Source: Saccharopolyspora_C sp040643635
GTDB lineage: Bacteria; Actinomycetota; Actinomycetes; Mycobacteriales; Pseudonocardiaceae
Reading direction: 5' to 3'
Length of the DNA: 64,000 nucleotides
Assembly: GCF_040643635.1 (NCBI RefSeq)
Contig: NZ_JBEYUS010000009.1
Coordinates: forward strand, 62,001-126,000
A program made the position numbers and the translations under genes. The stretch's first letter is position 1. Each line of letters opens with the position of its first letter. Positions 34,901 to 46,900 of the stretch are shown one piece after another. The notes below the pieces were generated by a model that worked only from the letters and a program-made list of their open reading frames with translations, had not been told where the DNA came from and made no database searches.

Positions 34901-37900
34901 ATCGGCAACGAGGCGGGTATCGAAGCGGTGCGGGAGCGCTTCGGCTCGGACGGGACTCCGTCGCTCGACCAGCGGCTCCAGGAGCGCCTCGACGGCGTGG
35001 ACGCGACGCGCGCCGAGCGCTACCTGAGCGGCCGCTCGCGGGAACTCGTCGATTTCGAGGACTTCCTCGACACCGCGCCCGACCCGTTCGCCGAACCCGG
35101 CACCGACCTCGACCTCGACCTCGGTTCGCTCGGCGGCGACCTGTTCCAGGACGGGACGTTCGACTTCTCGAACCCCTGGCTCGGCACGAACGCCCTCGGG
35201 GCGAACGAGATCGGGGACGGCGCGGCCCACGGCCAGGGCGAGCTGGACCTGACCGGCGCCGAGAACCCGGTCGACCTCAACGCCATCGACTTCGACGCCA
35301 TCGACTTCAACGCCATCGACTTCAACTTCGACGGCGTCGACCTGAGCGGCTTCGACTTCACCTCGGTCGGTGATCTCGGCGATCTCGGCAACCCGGACGG
35401 CACCGGGAACGCGCCGCAGGGCGACCAGATGCCGGGACTCGACTTCACCGCCGCTTCGCACGGCACCTTCGCCGCAGGCGACCCGTTCGCCGCGCTCGGC
35501 GACCTGCCGCCCGCCGACCCCGAGCTGCTGCGGATGCTCGACGACGGGTTCGGGCAGGGCGATGTGGAGATGTCCGCGCCCGAAGCCGCCACCCGCCCCG
35601 ACGGCGACGCCGAACAGCAGGCGCAGCAGGCACCGCAGCAGACGCCCCCGCCCCCGGCGGCGCGCATCGACCCGCACCTGCTGGAATCCGGCACCGAGCG
35701 CTCCGGCATCTCGCCGGACCTGCGCGCCCGGCTCGACGCCGCGCCGGTGCAGCAGCGCGGCCGCATCCGCGAGCAGCCCGACACCGACGTCGTGGAGCGC
35801 TCCGCGTTCGAGGTGCGCCGGGCCGTGTCCTCGGACGGCGTGCTGGTCAGCGAGGCCACCGTGCGCATCCGGCAGCAGACCTCGCTGCCGCGCACCGCCG
35901 CCGACGCGGACTGGGCGCGGATGGTGCACGACGTGGACCGGCGGTTCAACCGGCCGAACGTGGTGCTGCCCAACGGCGACGTGCTCCGGGTGCGGGTGCT
36001 GCGCGCGGGAGCCGGCGAGGAGCCGCACCACTCGGTGGTGCTGGACGCCACCGGCCGCGGCGACCAGACCTCGTGGAAGTTCGGCGACCCGAACCGGCTG
36101 CGCGCGATCGGCTCGATGCTGGGCCTGCCGGTCGAACCGGACGCCGCGGGCAGCCTGATGGGCGTCCCGGACGCCGAGGGCAACGCGGGCCTGCGGACCC
36201 GGCACGCCGAAGTGCTGGGCCAGCACATCGGCGAGGTCCCGGCGCACTCGCCGGAATTCCAGGAACCGCGCCTCGCCGAGAGCCAGGGCCCGGCCGCGCG
36301 GCTGCGCGCCGCCGCCGACCTGATGCGCAGGCACCTGAGCAGCAGCGCGCACCGCTTCACCCCCGACCAGCTCCAGCGGTTCGCGCAGGTCGTGCGCGCC
36401 GCCGAAGCGCCCTCGCTCAGCGGCGTCCCGCTGCACGGGCTGCGCGCCGCCGCCGAGCAGGCCGAGCAGCACGCGCAGCAGATCCGCCAGGTCGCCGCCG
36501 ACGAGCTGCGCGGCGGCTACGAGCGGGCGCGCCTCGACGCCGACAACGGCCTCAACCCGATCACCTTCCACGTGAACGGCGTCCCGGGCGGGGCCAGTTC
36601 CCGGCCCGACGTCCGCCTCGGCTTCGAGGTGGAGGTGCAGTACCAGCGCACCGTGCAGGGCCTGCGGGCGATGGACGACGACGCCACCACCTACCTGCGG
36701 CAGGTCGGCGACCCGGACCCGGTGTTCGACGCGCAGCTGACCGGCCTCACCCAGGAACTGCGCGACACCGGGTTCCTGCCGGACGACACCGTCCCCGGGG
36801 AGTTGCTGGCCGCGCGCGACCCGCGGGTCGCCGAAGCGCGCGAGGCGGGCAAGTGGTCGCTGGTCGAAGAAGGCGCGCACATCCAGGGCTTCGAACTGGT
36901 GTCGCCGATCCTGCGGCCCGGCGTGGACTCCGGGACCTGGCACGACGTCGCCGAGCTGACCGGCCTGGTGCGCGCCCACGAGGGTTCCGCGGCGAACACC
37001 GGCGGGCACGTCAACATCAGCTTCACCGAGCAGCTGACCCCGACCGAGCACGTCCGGCTGGCCCGCATCCAGAAGGGCTTCGAGTCGGTCCTCTACCACC
37101 TCGGCAACCACCCGGGCGGGCTGAAGCAGCGCCTGCTGACGATGGTCGGCCCCGGCCCGCTCCCCGCGGACCCGTCCCGGGTCACCAACGCGGCCGACGT
37201 CACCGGGCTGAACCGGACGCGGGAGGAAGGGCTCAACTTCCAGCACATCACCGGCAGCGACTCGGACCGGCACGAGTTCCGGTTCTGGGCCGGCACCCTC
37301 GACGCGGGCGAGACGCAGGCGCACGCCGAGATCAGCGCCGCGATGCTGCTGGCCGCGAAGGACCCGCGCATCGACCGCGTGCTGGACGCGCTGATGACCG
37401 AGCCGAAGCTGCTCGGCCACGCGCCCGCCGGACTGCCCGAGCTCGCCGACCTGCTGGCGCTGCTGCCGATGAGCCCGGAGGCCCGGGAGCAGGCGGTGCA
37501 GCTGTTCGCGGTCACCCGCGAGTGGGAGAACACCGGTACCAACGACGTCGACCACCGCACGCAGACGGTCGGGCTCCCGCACGGCGGCCTGCTGTACCCG
37601 GCGCCGGGCACCTCGGTGCGCAGCGCGGTCGCGCGGGCCCGCAACCTCTCGTCGATGTACGAATCGGTGGACGTGCTGTCCGCGCCGGTGCGCCCGGACC
37701 AGCGGATCACGCTGTGGAACGGCAGCGTGCTGGAGCCGGAGGCGTTCATCGACTCGGCGAGCGAGCGCAACTTCGGGCAGGCCGTGCCCGGCGTGCTCGC
37801 CGTCTCCGGCGGCAGCAGGCTCGGCTGGCTGCCGGACCTGGTGGCGGCCACCGGCGAAGGCGTCATCACCACCGCGGGCCACGTCTTCCAGACCGCGGAC

Positions 37901-40900
37901 GGCAGGCTCGTCACCGGGCGGCCGGTCACCGGCGCGGACGGGACCGTGCGGATCCAGCGCGACCCGCAGGGCTGGACGAAGCACACCGAGGACGGCGCGG
38001 AGCCCAGCGGCCTCGCCGACCTGGGCGAGGCGCTCGCCGAGTTCGGCCACGACGGCGACCGGCCGTCGCGTCCCGAGCCGGGGCGGATCACCGAACCGCT
38101 GGCGGAGACCACCCGGCGCACCCGCACGCGCCCGGCCGCGAGCCCCGACGACATGGACGTCGACTCCCCGGTCTACGAGTCGGCGCCCACCCCGGGCTGG
38201 ACCGGCGACGCCCCGACCCCCGGCTACGCGCCCACGCCGGGCTGGACCGGGGGCGCCGAGACGCCGAACGCCGCCTCCCTACCGGACACCGCGTCGATCC
38301 CGGACACCGAGCCGTGGGGCGGCTCGCCGGCTCCGACTCCCGGCTACGCGCCCACTCCCGGCGGCTACGAGTCGCCGAGCCCGGCCGGGGCGATGGACCT
38401 CGACCCGGACCAGCCGGCGAGCTCCGTCGAGTCCGAGTCGCCGGAGGAGATGGTCGAGTGGGTCGGCCACTTCGACGACGCCGACCCGGCCCGGCTGCCG
38501 CAGGACGCCGCGCTGGAACTGCGGGACGTGTCCGCGCGCTCGCTGGCCACCGAACTGCTGGAGGTCGCGCGCGGCGAGCGCGAGCCCTTCGAGATCCGGG
38601 TGCACGGCTGGCACACCGAGGCGCACGGCCCCGAGGTGAGCGCGCAGCGCACCCAGCAGGTCGTCGACGGCCTGCACCGGTCGCTGGAATCGCACCTGGA
38701 GGACCTGCAACCGCAACGGCCCGTCGCGGAGCTGACCACCGCGCTGGAGGCGGTCCGCGTCGCCCGCGAATCGGCGCTGCCGCTGCAGGAGCTCGCCGAC
38801 GCCGTCGGCCCGGTCCGCGACGAGCTGCCGCAGGGCGAGACCCGCGCCGCGCTGGACGCCCTCGGCCACGCGGTTCGCGACAGCACGCAGCAGGCCCCCG
38901 GAGCGCAGGACCGCCTCCGCGCCGCGCTGCGGCAGGCCGAGACCGCGCTGGCCGCCGAGGTCCGCGGCGCCCAGCGGCACACCCTCAGCAGCCTCGGCGT
39001 GCGCATCGGCTCCGTGAGCGCGGTGCGCGACGAGAACACGGTGCTCATCACCAGCATCGAGACCGAGCAGTACGGCAAGTACTGGGAGGACGGTGTCGAA
39101 CCGCCCGCCACCTCGTCCGAGTGGCGGCACACCGAGGTGCAGCACGCCTCCTGGTTCGACCCGCTGTGGAACAAGCTGGAACCGGCCGAGTGGCGGGACC
39201 TGCTCCGGCCGATCCCGGACGCGACGGTCGACTCCGAGTCGCTGGACCTGCAGCTGAGCAGCACGGTCACCAAGCCCGACCCGAGCACCGCCAGCACGGC
39301 GCTGCCGAGCGACGCCCGCCCGACGCTGGCGCTGGACGCCGAGTTCCTGACCGGCGACATCACCTACGACGTGCAGCGCATCGAGGTCAGTCCCGGCCGG
39401 ACCCTGCAGCACCGCACCTTCAAGGCGCACCTGAACGCGGAGAGCCTGCTCGCCGAGCCCCGGCAGGAAGCCGGACGGCGCTCGACGCTCGCCGACCGCG
39501 CCGAGCGGCGCGCGGCCGACCTGGACAACGCCGCCACCCTGCTGGAGCTCAGCGGCAGGCCGGACGACCCGCAGGTCCGCTCGGCGCGGGCGCAGGCCGA
39601 CACCGCCCAGAAGCGGGCGGAGCGGCAGCGCGCCAAGGCCGACGACGCCGCCCGGGAGCTCGCCACCCAGCAGCAGCGCGTCGAGGACCTCAAGGAGCGC
39701 GCGCTGCGCTCCGTCGACGAGATCCACAACACCGGCTTCCGGCTCCCCGGCGGCGACCAGTTCCACGGCAGGCTCGAGTTCGTCGACGACCCGGCGCAGG
39801 CCCACCGCACCGTGGTGCTGTCCGACAAGACCGCCATGGACCAGCTCAACTGGGACGTCAAGGACGACGGCAGCGGCGTCGCGCACGAGGTCGGGCACTT
39901 CTGGGGACTTCCCGACGAGTACCGGGCGCGGCCGAAGTTCGACATGAGCGGCACCCGCGACTTCCGCGGCAAGGAGCTGCCGGTCTACACCGTCAAGGTC
40001 CACCTGGACACCGACCCGCTGCTGCAGCAGCACCAGGACCGCGCGGACAGCTTCCGCCGGGAGGCCGACGAGGCCAGGGACATCGCCGAGCTCGACCGGA
40101 CCGACGCCGACGAGCTCGAAGCGCACCTGATGGACGACGACTCCGACACCCCGCCGCCGGAGGTGGTGGAGGCCCGCGAGCAGGCCGAGAAGTCCCGCGA
40201 CACCGCCGAGGTGCGCCGCCGGGAGGCCGAGGAGGCGCAGGAGAAGCTGGACGAGGTCCGCGCCGAGCTCGACGAGTTCCGGGAGAAGGCGGTCCAGGGC
40301 GTCGAGAACGTGTTCCACCCGAGCCGGATGAACCGCGAGGCCCGGTACTTCGTGGACCTGCAGTTCGTCGACGACCGGCGGTCGGCGCACCTGAGCTCGG
40401 AACTGCACCCGAAGCGCGATGCCGAGCCGAGCACCGAGCTGTGGGAGGTCACCGACGAGCCGTCGCGGGTCAACACGCGGATCGGCGCGCACCTGGGCCT
40501 CCCGCTGAACTACATGCACGCGCTGAAGAAGGGCAAGACCGGCGACCTGCGCGCGCTGCCGAAGGACGATCGGCGGATCTTCAGCCTCGACGACCAGAAG
40601 CTGCCGATCGACCCGATGACCGGCGAACCGCACCGGCCGTTCAACTCGTACGTCAACGACGACGGGCTGATGACCGGCAGGCAGCGGCTGTTCCTGCCGC
40701 GCAACGCCTGGCGCGTCGAGCAGGTCGGCTTCGACCTGGGCGTGCGGCCCGACGTGCTGCAACCCGGCCCGGTGCGGCTGGCGCAGCAGGCCGAGCGGCT
40801 GCTGTCGCAGACCGAGGCCGAGCACCAGAAGCCGCGGCCGCTGCCGAAGGGCCTCGACGAGACCCCCGCGCCGCGCTACGGGCCGACCCGGCAGATGTCG

Positions 40901-43900
40901 CTGCTGACGGCGTTCGCCGAGCTCTCCCGCAACCAGGACGGGCTGGACGCGGTCCGCGCCGAGTTCCAGCGCGCCACCGGCCAGGACCTGGACCAGGTGA
41001 TCCGCCGCGAACTCGGCCAGGACGCGCTGGACCAGGTGCAGGCCCTCGTCGACGGCCCCGACGACACCGCGATGTCCGACGCCGGTTCGCTCACCGAGCC
41101 CAACACCGAGCCCGAATCCGGGGACGAATCGGGGAACGGCAGCCGCCCGTCCGGCGCCAACGGCGACCTCACCATCCCCATCCCGGACCGGCCGCTCCCC
41201 GTCGACGAGCCGGGCTACCCGCTGCCCGACGCGACCGCCGCGCCGGAGACCGAGCCGCTGCTGGAGCGGACCCACCAGGTTCAGGAACTGCTGCCGCGCA
41301 ACGCGGTCCGCGCCGAGCAGCTCGACGGCACCGCGATCCGCGCCGACGTGCGCTCGGCCATGCTGCAGGCCGCGGTGCCGCCGGAACGTGCCGACCAGGT
41401 GCTGCACGGCCTGTCCGACACCGAGCTGAAGAACGGCTTCACCGCGCTGCACGGCGAAGGCCTCGTGGTCTCCTCCGGCATCGGCGAGGACGCCGTCGAA
41501 GTCCTCGTCCGCGCCGGGCTCGACGACGACAGCACCGGAGGACGCCCCGCCCCACCGACCACCGCGCCCGCGAAGAAGGGCAAGGAGAACAAGGTCGACA
41601 ACGCCTCCGGCGGCTTCGGCAAGGTCAAGAACACCTCGGACTCGCCCGCGGTCCGCGACGACGGCTACGCCTACCGGGGCAGCATCCCGCTGCCGTGGCT
41701 GTCCGGGACGTCGATGCAGACCGCGCTGAGCCTGCGCGGCCTCACCCCGCAGCACGGCTGGAGCAGCACCGACGGCTCCGAGGTCCAGCACGGCTCCACC
41801 GCGGAACCCGGCGGCAAGCGGACCCGCAGCCTGCACGACATGACGCACACCGCCACCGTGCTGACCAACGGGCACGGCGCGGTGCGGATCAGCGGCACCT
41901 CGCCCGGTGCGGTCACCGTCAGCACCCCGGACGCGCTGCACGGCCTGCGGCCCGCCGAGGACGCCGACGGCACGGCCGACTTCGGCGCCCCGCGACCCGG
42001 CGACTCCACCCGCCTGCGCGGCGACCGCGCGCTGTTCGACCGCGCCCGCGAGCTCGTGCACCGGCACCCGGAGTGGGCGGGCAAGGCGGACGAGATCGGC
42101 TCGGGGCTGCGCGGCACCCTGCGCGGGCTGGTCGCCACCGCTTCGCTGAGCCGCCGCGACGTCGACCTGCTCTCCGGCGGCACCCTCGTCGAGCAGCTGC
42201 GCACCGTCGACTCCGCCGGGCAGGACCGCACCGCCACCGTCGAGCTGAAGGCCCGCCGCGGTGCGAGCCGCGAGCACCTCGCCGACGACGGCTTCGACGG
42301 CAAGGTCGCGACCAAGGCCGGGCGCAAGGACGGCCACTCCACCGAGCGCACCGTCCAGCAGCCGGTGGACCTCGGCGGCCGCGTCCGGCTCACCCAGAAC
42401 ATCTGGGGCGACGACGCGGGCGACCGGATCGACCTGCGCGGCGCGGTGCAGGGCAAGCTCACCTCGCACGAGGGGCACGGCACCACCCGCGGCGACGACC
42501 TGCGCACCGAACTGGCCTGGGAGCGCAAGGGGCCGATGCACGTCGGCACCGCCGACCTCACCTACGACCTGCGGATCCGCTTCGACGACGGCACCGTCGA
42601 GGACACCTCGGTGCACGTGCCCGCCGGTGCCACCGCCTGGCGCGGGGAGAGCCCGGACGGCACCGCGCCCGAGTTCACCGGCGGCGACCCGTTCCCGCCG
42701 CAGCGCGTCCTCGGCGCCGCCGAGACCCGCTACCCGAACGTCGACGGCGTCGCCGCCGCGCTCCGCGAGATGCTGCCGGAAGGCGTGCTGCCGCCCGAGG
42801 ACGCGGAGGGCCGGACGGCCGAAGCGCACGCCACCGAGAACGCCGCCGTCCTCGCCGACGCCGTCTCCGAGAGCGGCTTCAGCAGCCGGTCCGCCGCGCT
42901 CAACGGCCCCGGCACCTCCTTCCTGCTCACCCGCGCCCGGTACGCCGCCACCGGCACCCCGGACGACCTGGTGGGCGTGCTGGTGGAGACCGTGCCGCGC
43001 GCCGGATCCGGCTACGGCACCTTCGCGTCGACGCCGCCGTCCTCGCCGACGACGCCGATCACGCCGGCCACCGCGACGACGGTGCCGGACGCCGCGCTCG
43101 GCGGTGACCTCACCGGCAGCACCGGCGTGCAGCACGAGACCAGCGCCAAGACCGGCCGGACCCTCGGCGTCGGCGGCGGCGTGCGCGGGCGGGTCCCGGC
43201 GCTCGGCCGGTTCGGCGGGCTCGACCTGAACCTGCAGCGCAACGACAAGTCGGACACCGAGCAGGTCACCCTCACCACCGCGAGCGGGCTGGGCCGCGGA
43301 CGGGGCTGGAAGTCCGGCGACGTCGTCGCGCACCCGGAGCTCGTCGACTACCGGGTGACCGTGTTCGGCGCCGAAGGCGTGCTCGCCGAGCGGATGGTCG
43401 AAGGCGGGCAGGCCACGACCTACGCGGGCGGGCTGCTCGACCCCGCCGCGCGCACCGGCGATGTCGGCCTCGCCGCCCACTACCAGCGGGTCGAGCACGA
43501 CGCGCCGCGCAGGCCGGAGGGCTGGGAGCCCGCCGAGCTGCCCGAGCACTTCGTGGTGCACGGACTCGACCTGCCCGAGGTCAACGGGCACCGGATCACC
43601 GAGGACGTGTTCGGCGGCTTCGGCGACAACAAGGTCATCGCCGCGCACCAGGTGCACTCCTTCGTCTCGCCGGAGGAGGTCGCGGTCAACTTCGACGCCG
43701 TGGCCACCGGCGCGTACGAGGGTTCGGTGCACCGCTACGAGAAGGGCGTGCTGCGCCCCTCCGAGCAGCGCATCGGCGACGTCAAGCTGCACGCCGCGCT
43801 CAGCAACGCGCGGCTCAACGGCCCGCCGCAGCAGGTCGAGCTCACCTTCACCCGCAAGGTCACCGGCAGCACCGGGCACGGCGCCGAGACCTTCACCGGC

Positions 43901-46900
43901 GGCGGCTGGACCGGCCGCGCGCGCCTCGGCAACCCCGGCTCCGGCGACTCCTCGACCGCGACGCCGGTCGTCAGCCTCGGCCAGGCCGACTCCGGCTCGC
44001 ACGGGCGGTCCGAGGCCCGGGAGTTCGAGCGCACCACCACGACCACCTACAAGGGCCCGGCCTACCTGGTCAGCTACGACACCAGCACGCTGCTCAGCGG
44101 TGGCGAGCCGGACCGGCCGGACGCGGCCGTGCACCTGGAGGCGCACAAGACGGGCTCGGTGCAGCTGTGGGTGCCCGCCTCCGAGATCGGCAGGCTCGGC
44201 CTCGGCCCGATGCCGGAACCGGCCGACGGCGCCGGGTACACCGCTCCCGGCATCGACGCCGACGGCCACACCACCGCCACCGTCCGCCCCGAGGTCACCG
44301 CGCACCTGCTGAGCGGCATCAAGGACGTGCTCGCCGCGGTGCCGCAGCAGGACGTGCCGCGCAGCGCGATGCGGCAGTTCGGCGACTACCTCACCTCGCT
44401 GGCCCTCGGCGACGCCGAGCGCCGCGCCGGGCAGGACGTGTACCGGCAGAGCGCCCGCGACGTCACCCCCGGCGGCCTGCAGGCGCTGCTGGCCGACCTG
44501 CGCGGCCCCGGCAAGCACTGGACCGCCTCGGTCCCCGGTCCGCTCGGCACCGTCGACGTCTCGCTGACGCTGAAGGGCGAGCAGGGCCCCGGGAGGTTCG
44601 ACGGCGTCGAATCCGGGTGGAGCGAGAAGCACGAGACGAAGACGACCTCCTCGGTCACCGAGACCGGCAAGACCGGGCACCAGCGCAAGGCGCAGCCGAT
44701 GGTGCTGCTGCGCGGCGGCGGCGAGGAACTGCACCGCCGCGGCGCGCTGCTCGGCCAGGTCGGGCTGACCTCGAAGGACAGCGACAAGCACGTCGAGACG
44801 CACAGCACCGACAACACTCGGACCTACTCCACCAAGAGCGACTTCGCGACCTTCGGCCACGACCTGGACCTGCGGCTGGAGGTGCGCAAGACCGCGCACG
44901 CCAACCGGACCCCGAACACCCTCACCGGCGGGTTCGCGGACCGGAGCAGCCCGGCGAGCACCGGCGAGACGCTGGCGCTGCCGACGCTGCGCGACGCGGT
45001 CCGCACCCGCGTCCCGGTGGGCGAGCTCGGCCTCGGCGAGCACCAGCCGCAGCGGATCGACGAGCTCCCCGAGGTCAGCCACGTCGTCGCCAACTCCGAC
45101 GACGTGCACCGCGTCGTGCAGGACCTGCTGGACGGCACCCCGGGTGCCGACCCCGACGCGGCACCGCCGGTGCCGGAGCGCGCCACCTGGACCCGGCACG
45201 GGCTGCTCACCGGCACCACGACCAGCGCGCTGTCGTCGCACCTGCCCGCGGCGATGCGCGCCGACGGCTACCGCATCGGCGGTCTCGACCACGACGGCCA
45301 CGCCGCCGACAGCACCCCGCACCCGCTGGAATCGGTGCTGATCACCGCGGAGCTGGACGACGCGCACGTGGTGCCGACCGGGGACGACGCCGGGCTCACC
45401 ACGAAGGACTCCGAGACCACCGCGATCAAGGAGCAGCACAAGGAGGGGCCGGGCCTCGGCTTCACCGGTCGCGTCGCGCTGGACGCGCTGGCCGACCCGC
45501 GGCAGGCCGTGGACGCGACCGGCGCGAACTACCGCCAGTCGCCGCAGGCCTCGCTGCCCGGCCCGAGCTACTCGTGGCAGCGCACCTCGGCCGCCGAGGG
45601 CAAGTTCAAGGACGCCCAGTCCGAGCAGCGCTCCGCGGGCGAGACCTACCTGGTCAACGCGATGGCGAACTGGACCATCACGCCGGAGCACCGGGCGGGC
45701 GCCCCCGAGTCCTGGAGCGAGCCGCGGCAGGCCCGCGACCGCGTCTACGTGCACACCGACCGGGCCGGTCTGATCATGATGGGCCTGACCCCGCCGGAGC
45801 CGCTCTCGGTCCCGGAGATCCGGGAACCCGCCGACCAGGCCGAGACCACCGCGGACGGCGCGAACGGGCAGCGCAGCTCGAACCCGAGCCCCAGCCCGGA
45901 GCCGGCGCCGCCGACCCCGGACGCGATCCCCACGCCGGACCCGATGCCGTCCCCGATGTCGGAGCGGGACGCCGCCCCGGCCGAGCCCGCGGAACCGCGG
46001 ACCGCGCTGGACGACTTCCTCTTCCCGGTGGAGCCCGAACCGGTCCCGGCGGAGCCCGAACCGGCTGCTGCGGGCACCCGCCCGGAGTCCGATGTGGACG
46101 GAACGGCTCCGGTCGAGGACGGCGCGGCGGCGCGTGACGAGTCCGATGTGGACTCCGAGTCGCGGGCCGACTCCGACTCGGATTCGGACTCCGTCGCCGA
46201 CTCCGACGCGAGCACCGGTTACCGGTCCGACGCCGACGACGACGCCCGGACCGACATCACCGAACCCGACGAGGGCCCCGACCCGCAGGGCAAGGCGCGG
46301 GAGCAGGACCTCGACCAGCAGGGCGAGGTGCGCGAGCAGGCGGAGCAGGACCCCGACCCGCAGGGGGAGGTGCGCGAGCAGGCGCAGCGGGCGCACGACG
46401 CGCTGGGCAAGATGACCGAGCAGGCCTTCGAGTCCCTGTTCATCGAGGCCCGCCGCATCGTGCAGCCGCTGCACCAGGTCCCGGTCGCGCTGGACTCCCC
46501 GAAGGCCCCCGTGGCGCGGATGCGCGAGCTGATGGACGAGGTCACCACCATCGTCGCCCGCGACCTGCACGAGAAGGGGCCGGAGGCGGCGACCGCGCGG
46601 GCCCGCGAGCTCGCCGACCAGCTCGGCACCCACCGCACCGAAGGCCTCATCGGCGGCGGCCGGTTCGGCGCGGGCCCGACCGAGGCACTGCCCTCCGCGC
46701 TGCCGGAGCACTCCGAGGCCGGACCGTCCGGCACCGCCCGCGACCGCTCCGTCGACACCCGGACCAGCGCGCTGCCGGACCCGGAACCGGAGCGCCCCGC
46801 ATCGCGGGCCGAGGAGAGCTCGACCCGCGGTGCGGAGGAGCGCGGGCGCACCGGACAGGAGTCCCGCCGCACCGAGGACGCCGCGGACCGCACCGGAGAG

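Noticed and set aside
14438..38050. A 7,870-codon open frame on the minus strand
   Set aside because: It is the antisense shadow of the giant + frame. In very GC-rich DNA the strong third-position G/C bias leaves opposite frames open. Its translation is Arg/Val/Leu/Ala-rich without domains, while the + frame shows ordered enzyme motifs.
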